Origin: Spinacia oleracea
Lineage: Eukaryota > Streptophyta > Magnoliopsida > Caryophyllales > Amaranthaceae
Direction: 5' to 3'
Assembly: GCF_020520425.1 (NCBI RefSeq)
Contig: NC_079491.1
Span: 34,587,449-34,651,448 of the forward strand
DNA: 64,000 nt
Under the pieces are notes generated by a model. That model worked only from the letters and a program-made list of their open reading frames with translations. It had not been told where the DNA came from and did not search any database. Positions 47,701 to 59,339 of the stretch are shown here, in pieces. The position numbers were made by a program, and so were the translations under genes. How positions within the stretch are numbered: position 1 is the first letter of the stretch; the number at the start of each line of letters is the position of its first letter.

Positions 47701-49123
47701 TAATAACATGGTCTATTCAATGATAGATTAGGCAGGACAACCTTAGTTGGGTGTACCTGTTTTGAGTTAATTGAGTTTGACCTGTCATGTGAATTGTGGG
47801 AGAGATTGATTCCAATTGAAGAACTTAGGCTGCTTTGGTAAACTGGTAGCTGTTGTTTGTTTTTTGTAGTGTGGTGGGTCTCTTCCTTTGTAAATCATCT
47901 TTGTTACAATTGTATATATATTGCTTATATAAAAAAAAGGAGTGGAACTTAAAAAGAACTCAAACATAAACTAGCAACTTGAGGCTACCTATCTTGGAGA
48001 TAGTGACTTTACGTCATAAGTGTCAATAAGGCAGTTTGTTCTTTGTTGAGGCTTTACCTGTTTTGTTAACAATTATAGAACAATGCATTTGTTTAACTAC
48101 TAATTTTTCTACTTATTACAGTTTTTTGAAGAAACTTATTCATCGGAAAATGTGGATGAGGTTAGAAACCTGCGGGTCGAGTATTTGCTCAAGCAAGAAG
48201 CGGATGAAGAAAACAAAGTTGATGGTATGAAAATAACTCCATAGTTTCGGTTTCAATTGTTAGTAAATTGGTGTGAATGATTATATTTTGGGACTGGTTT
48301 TGTTTTACATTTTCGGAAACTGCGATGTAAAGCTTTGACGTTTATGGATCTTTGACGTTATGGAAATTACAATTAATGTAAAAGCTTTTGTGTTTTGAGC
48401 ATTACTTTTTTTTTGGTAATATATGAATTATTATGAAATTGTTCTCAAATTATTACAAATTATATATTATAGCAGCAGGTTTGGTTTTATGGGTTTAATG
48501 CCTTCTAGTATCTATAGCATTGCAACCCAGCAGGTGTAATTTCAGGTTATATATGATGGTGTACGTATTTCGCAGCTCTTGAAGGTGTAATATATATTAA
48601 TGTTGAATTGGTACATCTGGTGTATTCGCAGGTTCAAACCTGCTATTATTGATTATTTTTTTTTGCAAAGAGACCCGTTAGGTATAAAAATGGCTCTTTA
48701 GTTATAATAATAAAAAAAATTCAAAGATACCTCATATCTAACATATGGGGTCTTAATTTGTAAAATATTAAAATATTAAAAGTAACAAAGAGACCCCCTA
48801 TCCTATATACGAGGTCTTAATTTTTTGAATTAAAAGAATAAAAAATTCAAAGAGACCTCTTATCTTACATATGAGATCTCAATATTTTTAACAAACAGAT
48901 CCCATATCTCTAAAAAGGGGTCTCTTTCCCTTCTAAATTATTTTCGACCAAGTTTATATAAGAGACCTTCTTTCTTACGTGAGGGGTCTCTAGCTTTTAA
49001 CAAACAGACCCCCTCTAAATGAGGGGGTCTCTTTATCAAAGAGACCTTTGATATAGAGACCCCTTGAAAGGAGGTCTCTTATGCCATTTTGGAAGGGTCT
49101 CTTTGCCGTTTTTTGTAGTAGTG
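44720..49123. mobile_element. CACTA (En/Spm-type) non-autonomous element 2
   Basis: The ends CACTACTACAAAAA and TTTTTTGTAGTAGTG are inverted repeats with the 3-bp target duplication AAT (44717-44719 and 49124-49126). Subterminal regions of 350-450 bp are filled with AGAGACC / GGTCTCT words. The flanks rejoin to ATCAATTAGTTAAC, showing insertion into the 21-bp array. The inside looks like captured host gene sequence (5' UTR-like at 45070-45420, long introns, an exon at 48122-48224). No transposase is seen. Confidence 0.92.
48122..48224 (+). pseudogene. captured exon of unknown host gene in CACTA element 2
   Basis: A 103-nt segment between ATTACAG and a GTATGA donor reads FFEETYSSENVDEVRNLRVE then YLLKQEADEENKVD without a stop. 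The codons look protein-like and the splice signals are good. I do not recognise the protein. Other exons are absent or scrambled. Confidence 0.45.
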
Positions 49124-49127
49124 AATT

Positions 49128-50110
49128 AGTTAACTTTTTCTATCAATTAGTGAACTTTTTCTATGAATTAGTTAGCCTTTTCCATGAATTAGTTATTCTA
49201 TTAAGGTACCTAGTTTTGTATTCACTTCAGTTAGTTTGTTGTACGATTAGTTAACTTTTTCTATCAATTAGTGAAATTTTTCTATCAATTAGTTAGCCTT
49301 TTCCATGAATTAGTTATTCTATTAAGGTACCTAGTTTTGTATTCACTTCAGTTAGTTTGTTGTACAATTAGTTAACTTTTTTCATCAATTAGTTAATTTG
49401 TACCATCAATTAGTTAACTTGTTCCCTCAATTAGTTAACAAATTGATTTTATTTTCAAAAGTTAAGTTACTATAATTATTGTTGATGTCACAATATGCAG
49501 GATGACTATGTTTAACTAATATTGTTAACCTAAAAGTAGTTAACCTTTACAATCTATAAGTTAACCTTTTCCATCAATTAGTTAACTTTTTGCAGCAATT
49601 AGTTAACTAATTGAATCAATTAGTTAAGTTTTTCCATCAATTACCTACATTGTAAAGTAACTAGTTTTGTATTCATTTCAATTAGTTTATAGTATTATTA
49701 GTTAATTTTTGCTATCAATTAGTTAACTTTTTCTATCAATTAGTGAACTTTTTCTATGAATTAGTTAGCCTTTTCCATGAATTAGTTATTCTATTAAGGT
49801 ACCTAGTTTTGTATTCACTTCAGTTAGTTTGTTGTACGATTAGTTAACTTTTTCTATCAATTAGTGAACTTTTTATATGAATTAGTTAGCCTTTTCCATG
49901 AATTAGTTATTCTATTAAGGTACCTAGTTTTGTATTCACTTCAGTTAGTTTGTTGTACAATTAGTTAACTTTTTTCATCAATTAGTTAACTTGTACCATC
50001 AATTAGTTAACTTGTTCCCTTAATAAGTTAACAAATTGATTTTATTTTCAAAAGTTAAGTTACTATAATTATTCTTGATGTCACAATATGCAGGATGATT
50101 ATGTTTCACT
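49128..50110. repeat. higher-order repeat blocks in the spacer between the two convergent genes
   Basis: A unit of about 120-125 bp (several 21-bp motifs, then TTCTATTAAGGTACCTAGTT, then TTCACTTCAGTTAGTTTG) occurs at about 49128, 49248, 49719 and 49841, almost unchanged. The same unit occurs twice in intron 5 of the transposase gene (about 39600-39910) and, on the opposite strand, in a Ulp1-gene intron (about 52770-53270). Confidence 0.85.
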
Positions 50111-50507
50111 AATATTGTTAACCTAAAAGTAGTTAACTTTTTGCATCAATTAGTTAACCTTTACAATCTATAAGTTAACCCTTTCCATCAATTAGTTAAC
50201 TTTTTGCATCAATTAGTTAACTAATTGAATTTGATATTTAACTAATTGAATTTAATGCTTAACTAATATATTGAATTAGCTTGACTGACTTATGAAATAT
50301 ATCAAGTAAATAATTCAAAATAAGCTCCTACTAAATATATATATACCAAAAGAGCTACTTGCCCAAAATATTCAAAGATTAAATTTCTGTTTTAAAGTAC
50401 CTATTCTCAAAATATATCAACCAAACAGAGCAGTTAATAAAAATATTCACATATTAAATTGTTTACTAAATAACAACTAAAAACAACCTGATAGATAAGT
50501 TTACTGA

Positions 50508-53500
50508 TTAACTGGAAGGTGGCTTATGATGAACAACTTCTGGTCTCTTTTGTTTCGGTGCAATAGTAGCTTTGTTTTGATCCATATCAGAGAATGGCAC
50601 TGCTTCTACTGTTGGCACTGCTTCAGCTGCTACCACTGGTTCGTTGTTCTTGGCAATTCGCCTTGATGACTTGTATGTTCTCAAAGGAGCATTGTCATTT
50701 TCTTCTGGCTTCTCTTGGGCTGCTGCTTTTCTTTTTGCAATTGTTTCTAACCTTTTTCCTTGTAGTTTCAGCCTTTTTTAAATCAGCCTGCTGTTTCAAC
50801 TTTACAGCCTCTTCTTCTTCTAGCTTCTTCTTTGCTTCTGCTTCTTTTCTCTGTCTTTCTTCTTCTTCTTTCTTTTTCTTTCGGCGATCACGAACAGCAT
50901 GGGAAATACCAACTTTAATCATGTTGAATGATTCCATTTCCTCCAGCACATCAACCTGAATATCATTCATATCAGAAAGGACTAAGGTTGAACAAATCTT
51001 AGCCCGTAACATTGTCCTTGTACCGCGCTGAAATAAAAACATAATATATAAGATAATGTATGTGTACTAAATACTGATTGTATGAAACAAAAAATAGGTT
51101 TATTAATAGATTAAAAAAGTTAACTAGTTGGTGTAAAAAGTTCACTAATAAATTTAATAGTTAACTAATTGCTACTCCCTCCGTCCCGGAATACTTGACC
51201 TGTTTTCCTTATCGGGCCGTCCCTTAATACTTGACCTGTTTCTAAAAATAGAAATATTCTAACAATATTATATTATTTCTCACTCCACCCCTATTAACCC
51301 ACCTACCCCTACTCCATACAAAAAATAATTAAAAATTCAACCCCTACTCTCCCCTAACCCCACCCCTTTACACATTTCCCACTAACTACATTAAAATAAT
51401 ACCCCACTATCAACTACTACCTATTAAATTAAATAAGTCAATTCAAGTCCCTTAAACTCTGTGCCGGTCAAACCGGGTCGAGTATTTCGGGACGGAGGGA
51501 GTATAAAAAGTTAACTAATTGCAGTAAAAAGTTAACTAATTGTTGTAAAAAGTTAACTAATTGCTGTAAAAAGTTAACTAATTGCTATAAAAAGTTAACT
51601 AATTGCTGTAAAAAGTTAACTTATTGCAGTAAAAAGTTAACTAATTGCTGTTAAAAGTTAACTAATTGCTATAAAAAGTTAACTAATTGCAGTAAAAAGT
51701 TAACTAATTGTTGTAAAAAGTTAACTAATTGCTGTAAAAAGTTAACTAATTGCTGTAAAAAGTTAACTAATTGTAGTAAAAAGTTAACTAATTGCAGTAA
51801 AAAGTTACCTAAATTGATTAACTACTTGATAGAAAAAGTTGTTAAAAAGTTAAAACAATAACTAATTGATGAAAAAGATAACTAATTGATGGGACAAGTT
51901 AACTAATAGATGGAAAAAGTTAACTAATTATTGTTAAAAGCTTAATGGATGAAAAAGGTAAACTAATTAATGTAAAAAGTAAACTAACTGAAAAAAGGTT
52001 AACTATTTGAAGTAATAAGTTAACTAATTGAAGAAAAAAGTTACCTAATTCATGAAATACTTAATTTGAAACTATTGAAACTAGAAAAGATAAACTAATT
52101 GCTTGAAAATCTTAACTAAAGTAGACTTACATAAGAAAGGTCCATGGGAATATTTTTGCCATTAAAGTACTGCATTGCTGTCATCAAAAAAATTCCGCAA
52201 TCTACATGATCAGGGTTATCTGATCTCCCAGCAAAGTCCAGAATTGACATTTCAAAAGTTAAGCAATCAGCAGCAGCCGCATGGCCAATCTCTAGCAGAA
52301 ACTGTGCAAATCCTTCAATAAGCAATGACACCATTGCCATATAATCATCATGAATCTTCTTACTCCAAATTATGTTGTCAACATAGACAAGACTTCTCTG
52401 ATTTATGTTGACAATCAACAGAGAGAGGTGTTCTTGGTAAATAATGGGAAAGAAAAACTGCAAATGAATCAAGGAAAAAAAGTAAGAAAAATCAAACTAA
52501 AATATATAAAAACTTAACTATTTAATATCACAAATTAACTATTACATATAAAAGCATAACTACCAAAATACCAACTTACCATTCCCACATTTTTCAGATC
52601 GAATCTGTGGTCATTGATTTGCACCCAATATTTCCAACTATTGATAAGTTCTTCAATAATTCGATTTAGAGATTCAGCTGATTTCGTCTTAAGAGACCTT
52701 CAAGCTTCCTCTGGCATAAGCAAAAAACCAAATTTAATTAGAAAACAGTATAAACAAATTAACTGAACTGAATACAAAACTAGGTACTAACTAATTGATG
52801 GAAAAGGATAACTAATTCATGGAAAAAGTTAACTAGTTGATAGAAATAGTTAACTATTTGATTGCAAAAGTTAACTAATTGATAGCAAAAGTTAACTAAT
52901 TGATAGAAAAAGTTAACTAATTGTACAACAAACTAACTGAAGTAAATACGAAACTAGGTACCTTAATAGTATAACTAATTCATGGAAAAGGCTAACTAAT
53001 TGATTGAAAAAGTTCACTAATTGATAGAAAAAGTTCACTAATTGATAGAAAAGGTTCACTAATTGATAGAAAATGTTAACTAAATGTACAACAAACTACC
53101 TGAAATGAATACAAACCTAGGTACCTTAATAGAATAACTAATTCATGGGAAACTAATTGATAGAAAAAGTTCACTAATTGATAGAAAAAGTTAACTAATT
53201 GATAGCAAAAATTAACTAATAATACCACAAACTAATTGAAATGAATACAAAACTAGTTACTTTACAGTGTAGGTAATTGATGGAAAAACTTAACTAATTG
53301 TTTGAAAAGGTTAACTAATTGTCAGAACAAGTTAACTAAATGATTTAAAAAGTTAAAAAGTTAACTACTTGATGGAAAATGTTAAGTAATTGATGTAAAA
53401 AAATAATAATTGTGGTAAAAAGATAAGTAACTCATTATTTAAACGATACAACATAAAAAAGTAAAGGACATTAATAAAAAAAATTACGTAAAATAGAAAC

Positions 53501-56500
53501 TAACCGTGTACTCAACACCAAAATAGAAATTGTTTTGTTCTTTATTCAACATGAACTGATTTTTGTTCAAGAGAATAGACCAAATCTCAACAATGTTGGA
53601 TAAGATATATTCCTCAGGAACCAAACATTGCATTTCCTCCCTATTTATTTTGTGGAGCATCCCAAAAATAAAAACATCAGCCCTGTTACACAAAAATTAA
53701 AACAAATAAATAAGGAAAATATTGAATTATGTAAAAATCTCAACTAAATGACATATATAGTTAACTAATTCATCTCACAAGATAGCTAATTGTTAACTTA
53801 CAGTTGATCAAGTGCCTCATCATCCAAGAAACAGAAGTCAATTACTTCTTTTTCCAGTCTCCTCAGACGACCGAGGGTTTTCGGAAATCTCTCCATTAAC
53901 TCAGATAAGCAGAAGACTTCTTCTGTAGCGACTTCTTCTGTAGCAGAACCAATGGGAAGACTGCTATAGAAACTCCTAGCTTCTCGTTCAGGTTCAGCAA
54001 CTTGGGGAGCAACATTTCCAGAACCTTCAACATTTTTCTCAATTGGCCCCTTATCACCAGGTCCATTATCACCAGGACCCTTGTCAGCAGCACCAACATT
54101 CTCCTGAATTGGCCCCTTGTCAGCAGCACCATCAACAGCTTGAGAAGGAGCATTATCATCAACAGCATTATTTTCGTTTCTCAAGTGTTCAGCATAGGCA
54201 ACAATTGAGTCAATAATCTCCAAAAACACAGGATCACTGTATCCTGGACTGTCTGATAATTCTTGTCGCCGACTCTTTAACAAATTTATACGGTCCTTAT
54301 GGAAACTGGACACAACATATAAATCGCGACAATATATTCTCATTGCCAATTGCAACTCCTTCACACAAAAAAAAAAGAGAAAAATATTAAGAAAAGAAAA
54401 CAACAGCTAAATAGTTAACTCATTGAATTATCTAAACAATTATATAATTCATGGAAAAAGATAACTATTTGATGGAATACATTAACTAATTGCTGTATAA
54501 AGTTAACTAATTAAAGGAAAAGATTAACTATTCGATGAAATAACTTAACTAATTGATGGAATGATGAAACTATTGGAAAAATTCATTAAAAAATAAGTTC
54601 ACTTATAGAGAAAAATAGTTAACTAATTGATGAAATAAGATAACTAATTGCTGAAATAGGTTAACTAATTCATAAAACAAGTAACACTTGGTTAACTACT
54701 TAATGGAAAAAGTTGAGTAATTGCTGTAAAAACTTAACTAATTTAAGCAAAAGGTTAACTATTGTGAGATAGGTTAACTAATTGAATAAAAAGGTTTACT
54801 AATTCATAAAAAAGGTTAACTAATTGATGGTACAAGTTAACTAATTGAATAAAAAGGTTTACTAATTCATAAAAAGGTTAACTAATTGATGGTACAGGTT
54901 AACTAATTGAATAAAAAGGTTTACTAATTCATAAAAAAGGTTAACTAATTGCAAAATAGGAACTCCTTCACACAAAAAAAAAAGATAACTAATTGATGAA
55001 ATACATTAACTAATTGTTGTATAACGTTAACTAATTAAAGGAAAAGGTTAACTATTTGATGAAATAACTTAACTAATTGATGGAATGATGAAAGATTGAA
55101 AAAATTCATTAAAAAATAAGTTAACTAATTGATGAAATAAGATAACTAATTGCTGAAATAGGTAACTAATTCATAAAACAAATAACACTTGGTTAACTAA
55201 TTAATGGAAAAAGTTGACTAATTGCTGTAAAAGGTTAACTAATTTAAGCAAAAGGTTAACTATTGTAATAGGTTAACTAATTGAATAAAAAGGTTTACTA
55301 ATTCATAAAAAAGGTTAACTAATTGATGGTACAAGTTAACTAATTGAATAAAAAGGTTTACTAATTCATAAAAAAGGTTAACTAATTGATGGTACAAGTT
55401 AACTAATTGAATAAAAAGGTTTACTAATTCATAAAAAGGTTAACTAATTGATGGTACAGGTTAACTAATTGAATAAAAAGGTTTACTAATTCATAACAAA
55501 AGTTAACTAATTGACAAAATAGGTTAACTATTAAAAAGATTCATTAAATATGAACAAAAATAAATATGAACATTATCATGACTTACATCATCGCAGGTAG
55601 CTTGAATTTCAGCATCTGTTTGAAGACTTTCCGGAATTTGAAACTCAATAATCCTGCTTCGATCAGCTTGGGAATTATCCGGTGCACCTTCCGAAGGTTT
55701 AGCAGAAGCAGCAGGAGCACCAGAAGCAGCACGAGCAGCAGAAGCAGAAGGAGCAGCAGAAGCAGAAGGAGCAGCAGAAGCTTCAGGAGCAGCAGAAGCT
55801 TCAGGAACCTCGAGTTTGATAGGGTTAAGACCCCCTAACAAATCAGCAAAAGTCTTAGACACGGGATAGCTGGTTATATCAACCAAAGCTACCCCAAAAC
55901 CCATCTTCTCTTCGGAAACCAGACGTTCAGTCACTTGTTCATCATTCCAATGTTGAACAAGTGAGATTTCCTTAGGAGGGACTACACCCCGAAATAACGA
56001 TCTTTGGAGATAAATTATCTCCAAAAATAGAACACAGCCACCAACCTTGTCATTTTTGACACTCGCTCTCCACCTCTCGACAGCAAACCCAAGCTGGTTT
56101 AACACGTATTTACACCAATTTTGTTTCACAATCTGTGAAACATCCTCAACAGCCTTCAAAACCTTGATGTCTAACAACCGGTTAGACGTAGGAGCCAAAA
56201 ATACACCTATAAAAACAATAAGATAATTACAGAAATCAATAAGATAATAGGTTAACTAATTCATAAAAATAGTTCACTAATTAATGTAAAAAGTTAACTA
56301 AATGATGAAGAAAATTAACTAAATGTAAAATAGGTTAACTGATTGATGAAAACAGTAACTAATGGATAAAAAAGGTAAACTAATTATTAAAATGAACTAA
56401 TTAATGAAAAAAGAAGAATAATTAATAAAAAAAGGTAAACTAATTAATGTAAATAGTGAACTATATACTTGCTGTTAAAGGTAAATAACTTGAGCATAAT

Positions 56501-58125
56501 TAATTTAGAAATTTTTACCTAAAACATATACCACAAAGGCACGTTTAAAATAATCTCCACATTCATCTGTTTTCAAAAAAGATTCCAACTCCGTCAAGGT
56601 GGGTGCCTGAACAGTTGGTTTCTTGTGGAACTTCTCATTCCATCTTTGAATCATTTCATGGTTGGCATCTCCTTCAACCCGCTTTCTTGGCGTCTCTTGA
56701 ACATCAAAATCCTTGTTCCATGGCAAGCCAAAGACGTCATAGACATCATAATCATATAACTGAACATTTTGTGTTTCTCCAAACTGGAGCATATGACCAA
56801 CACAATTAAAATGTTGAAGCAGCCATGGAACAAGGCGTGTGTTGACTTCATGAAGTCGAACACTCAACAAACCACCAAAACCAATCTCTTTAATGGCTTT
56901 CACTTTGTTATCATTCTTCTTTATAGAATTAAGAAGATTAATCAACGCCTCTGGTCTACAATTTAGTTTGTAACCCCTACACAAAACAAAAGAATTTAAT
57001 TAATGAAAATATTTAACTAATTGCTTAAGAAGTTAACTAATTAAAGAAAAAGGTTAACTATTTAATGAAATAGGTTAACTAACTGCAAAAAACTTCACTA
57101 TTCATGCAATAGGTTAACTAGTTGATGAAATAGGTTAACTAATTAATGGAAAAAGTTAACTAATTGCAGTCAAAAGTTAACTAATTATTGAGTTAACTAA
57201 TTGCAGTCAAAAGTTAACTAATTAATGTAAAAGGTTAACTAATTAGTGAAAAAGTTAACTAATTAGTGGAAAGATTCTTTTTAAAAAAAAGGTTAACTAA
57301 TTACTGAAAAATATTTAACTAATTGTGTTTAAAGGTTAACTAATTATTTTAATTACATAACTACTTCATATAGGTAAAATAATTTGTTTCAAAGCAAAAG
57401 TAATTAATTTAAAAATAAATAACAAATAGTCATACCTATCCAACTAATTAAACAGTGATAAATAACAGTTACAAAGATAGGTTAACTAATTGAAGAAAAA
57501 GGTTAACTATTTAATGAAATAGGTTAACTAACTGAAAAAAACTTCACTAATCATGCAATAGGTTAACTAATTGATGAAATAGGTTAACTAATTAATGGAA
57601 AAAGTTAACTATTTGCAGTCAAAAGTAAACTAATTATTGAGTTAACTAATTGCAGTCAAAAGTTAACTAATTAATGGAAAAGGTTAACTAATTAGTGGAA
57701 AAAGTTAACTAATTAGTGGAAAGATTCTTTTTAAAAAAGGTTAACTAATTACTGAAAAATATTTAACTAATTGCAGTCAAAATTTAACTAAATTATGCAA
57801 AAAGTTCACTAAATGTAAAATAAGTTATGATAATTGCAAAATCAATTTTTAAATAGTCATACCTATCCAACTAATTAAATAGTGATAAGTAACAGTTACA
57901 AAGATAGGAGTTATACCTATCCAACTCTACAACTTCCCCGCCATCTTCCGTATATTCTAGTTTAACTTTCGACTTCTTTGGCCCCCTTCCAATTTTCCTC
58001 TCATCTGCACTCAGCTTTGGACTAGCTGGAATATCTTCAGTCGGCCTTGAACTGCCTTCAACATCTTGACTCGACTTCCCAGCATCGTGATAATCAGATG
58101 CTTTGTTTGCATTTTTTGACCTCAT
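50508..58125 (-). CDS. Ulp1-like cysteine protease of the giant MULE, eight exons, disrupted
   Basis: Minus-strand exons 57917-58125, 56519-56976, 55587-56206, 53802-54358, 53505-53682, 52580-52708, 52131-52457 and 51027 down to 50508 join in phase, about 1,000 codons. Exon 1 is a polar N-terminus (MRSKNANKASDY). Exon 2 carries RPEALINLLNSIKKND, IGFGGLLSVRLHEVNTRLV and YDVFGLPW, the N-terminal domain usual in plant transposon ULP proteins. Exon 3 continues it (LAPTSNRLLDIKVLKAVEDV) and ends with Ala/Ser/Pro repeats. Exons 5-7 are the C48 protease: His in QEHLSLLIVNI, Asp in VYVDNIIW and Cys in DHVDCGIFLM. The oxyanion Gln seems replaced by Asn. Exon 8 has a KKKKEEEERQRKEAEAKKK coiled stretch. 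Breaks: a TGA in exon 6 just before RSLKTKSAES, and a one-base frameshift near 50755-50760, after which the frame LETIAKRKAAAQEKPEEN runs to the TAA. Family members resemble SUMO proteases; the real substrate is unknown. Confidence 0.83.
51175..51501. mobile_element. Stowaway MITE inside the 21-bp array
   Basis: 327 bp with TA on both sides (51173-51174 and 51502-51503). The left end CTCCCTCCGTCCCGGAATAC and the right end, read as CTCCCTCCGTCCCGAAATAC, are nearly perfect inverted repeats. Removing it restores TAATTGCTATAAAAAG, which matches neighbouring array units, so the pre-insertion site is directly readable. Confidence 0.93.
51503..51810 (-). repeat. regular 21-bp tandem array in the last Ulp1-gene intron
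   Basis: About 14 successive units of GTAAAAAGTTAACTAATTGC plus one variable base, period 21 bp, with only scattered substitutions. This is the most regular stretch of the 21-bp family in the window. Confidence 0.93.
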
Positions 58126-58524
58126 TATGTGAACTGAAACTATAAATGAATGTAGTTCAATATATTGCAATGCGCAAATAAAAAGAATGTGTAATGAACC
58201 TAAGCAGTATAAATAGCAATAAAAACAAAACAATTTCATTGTGTAACTAATTGCTTTGAATGTTTCACTAACAGGTTAAAATAGTTAACTAATTGGATTA
58301 TGCAATTAACTAATTGGTCAAAAAAGTGAACTAATTGCTCAAGAAAGTTTGAAATTAAATAAATTAACTAATTCGTTTAATACTTGATTTATGAATGTCA
58401 GAATATGACTAATTGCTTTGAAAGAATAACTAATTGGTAAAAATAATTAACTAATTGATTAAAAAACTAACTATTTATCAGCGAACTTTTAATTGAACAA
58501 ATTGAACAAAAACACCAAAACAAA

Positions 58525-58845
58525 CTTCAAATTATGAACAAATTGAACAAAAAGAAGGAAAAAGGACAAGAAGCTTCAAAAATATTGTCGAAAATGAAGA
58601 ACAACCAAAAGTATCACAAATCACAATTACAAAACCCTAAATCACAACCAAAAACAGTAAGAAACAAAAACGAACTTCAAATGATAACAAAATTGAACAA
58701 AAAGAAGAAAAAATGACAACAAAACTTCAAAAATATTGTCGAAAATGAAGAACAACCGAAATTATCACAAATCACAATTACAAAACCCTAAATCAAAACC
58801 AAAAACAGTAAGAAACAAAACGAACATCAAATGATGACAAAATTG
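58525..58845. repeat. tandem duplication of about 158 bp upstream of the Ulp1 gene
   Basis: The block starting AAATTGAACAAAAAGAAG (about 58537) recurs at about 58689 with few differences. Both contain TATTGTCGAAAATGAAGAAC and CAATTACAAAACCCTAAATC. A third, partial copy starts near 58840. It lies in the 5' UTR intron or upstream region of the Ulp1 gene and is non-coding. Confidence 0.8.
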
Positions 58846-59141
58846 AACAAAAAGTAGATGAAAATAGAAAGAACTTACCGAAACTTGAAGTAAATCGGAA
58901 AATATCACAATCACACCTTCAAAACCCTAAATCGAACGAAAAAAAAGAGGATAAATCAGTAAGAACTACACACGAACAAAGAAAAACAAGTGAAAATGCA
59001 AAAAACTTACAGAAATTGAAGAAATCGAAGAGAAGATCAAAGAGTAGAAGCTTTCTCTCTCCTGAAATGGAAGAACTCGGCGGTTTCTCTCTCTAAAAGT
59101 GAACAGTGATTTGAAAATGGGCAAAAACGTGGGAAAGAAAA

Positions 59142-59150
59142 CCTTTTATA
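59142..59150 (-). promoter_or_regulatory. TATA box of the Ulp1 gene
   Basis: TATAAAAGG on the minus strand, followed ~40-60 bp downstream by the pyrimidine-rich leader (GAGAGAGAAACC, GGAGAGAGAAAGC) and a donor CTGTAAG near 59010. The start codon is about 1 kb further on, so a 5' UTR intron is likely. Confidence 0.55.
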
Positions 59151-59339
59151 CTAAACCCGAAAAAATAACCGTTTTCAACCCGATTCGGATTTGACCCGCG
59201 TCCTGACCCGCGTCACGACCCGCGCTGCCACGTCACCCGTCTGACGCTGTCAGTCCGTCTTATTCAAATTTTTGTAAAAATAAAACATATCACAATATAG
59301 TAATATTTACAACATATGAAAGGAGATAATTAAGTTTTT

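Larger units (their letters stand above)
36060..58470. repeat. degenerate 21-bp repeat (AATTAGTTAACTT-type) filling introns and spacer of the giant element
   Basis: Variants of AATTAGTTAACTT, usually followed by TTTC-CATC or TTGTACC-type tails and commonly spaced 21 bp apart, occupy the introns and the gap between the two genes. They are absent from exons and from the nested elements. In the transposase half the top strand mostly reads AATTAGTTAAC-TTTTT. In the Ulp1 half it reads AAAAA-GTTAACTAATT, so the unit keeps its direction relative to transcription. The core joined to its own inverse makes the 16-bp palindrome AATTAGTTAACTAATT. Longer blocks of several units recur as higher-order repeats. 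I did not count the copies; there are very many. Confidence 0.9.

Noticed and set aside
50594-50959. plus-strand hydrophobic frame of 121 residues
   Set aside because: Antisense shadow of the Lys/Glu-rich exon 8 of the Ulp1-like gene. The apparent membrane segments are reversed Lys/Glu codons.
55566-55838. plus-strand Arg/Ser-rich frame (SRSSRSTRSS)
   Set aside because: It is the antisense shadow of the Ala/Ser/Pro array in exon 3 of the Ulp1-like gene.
36060-58470. CRISPR-like or satellite look of the regularly spaced TTAACTAATT repeats
   Set aside because: The genome is a plant nuclear genome. Units are degenerate and contiguous with no unique spacers, and no cas-like genes exist. The repeats sit in introns and spacer of one transposon.
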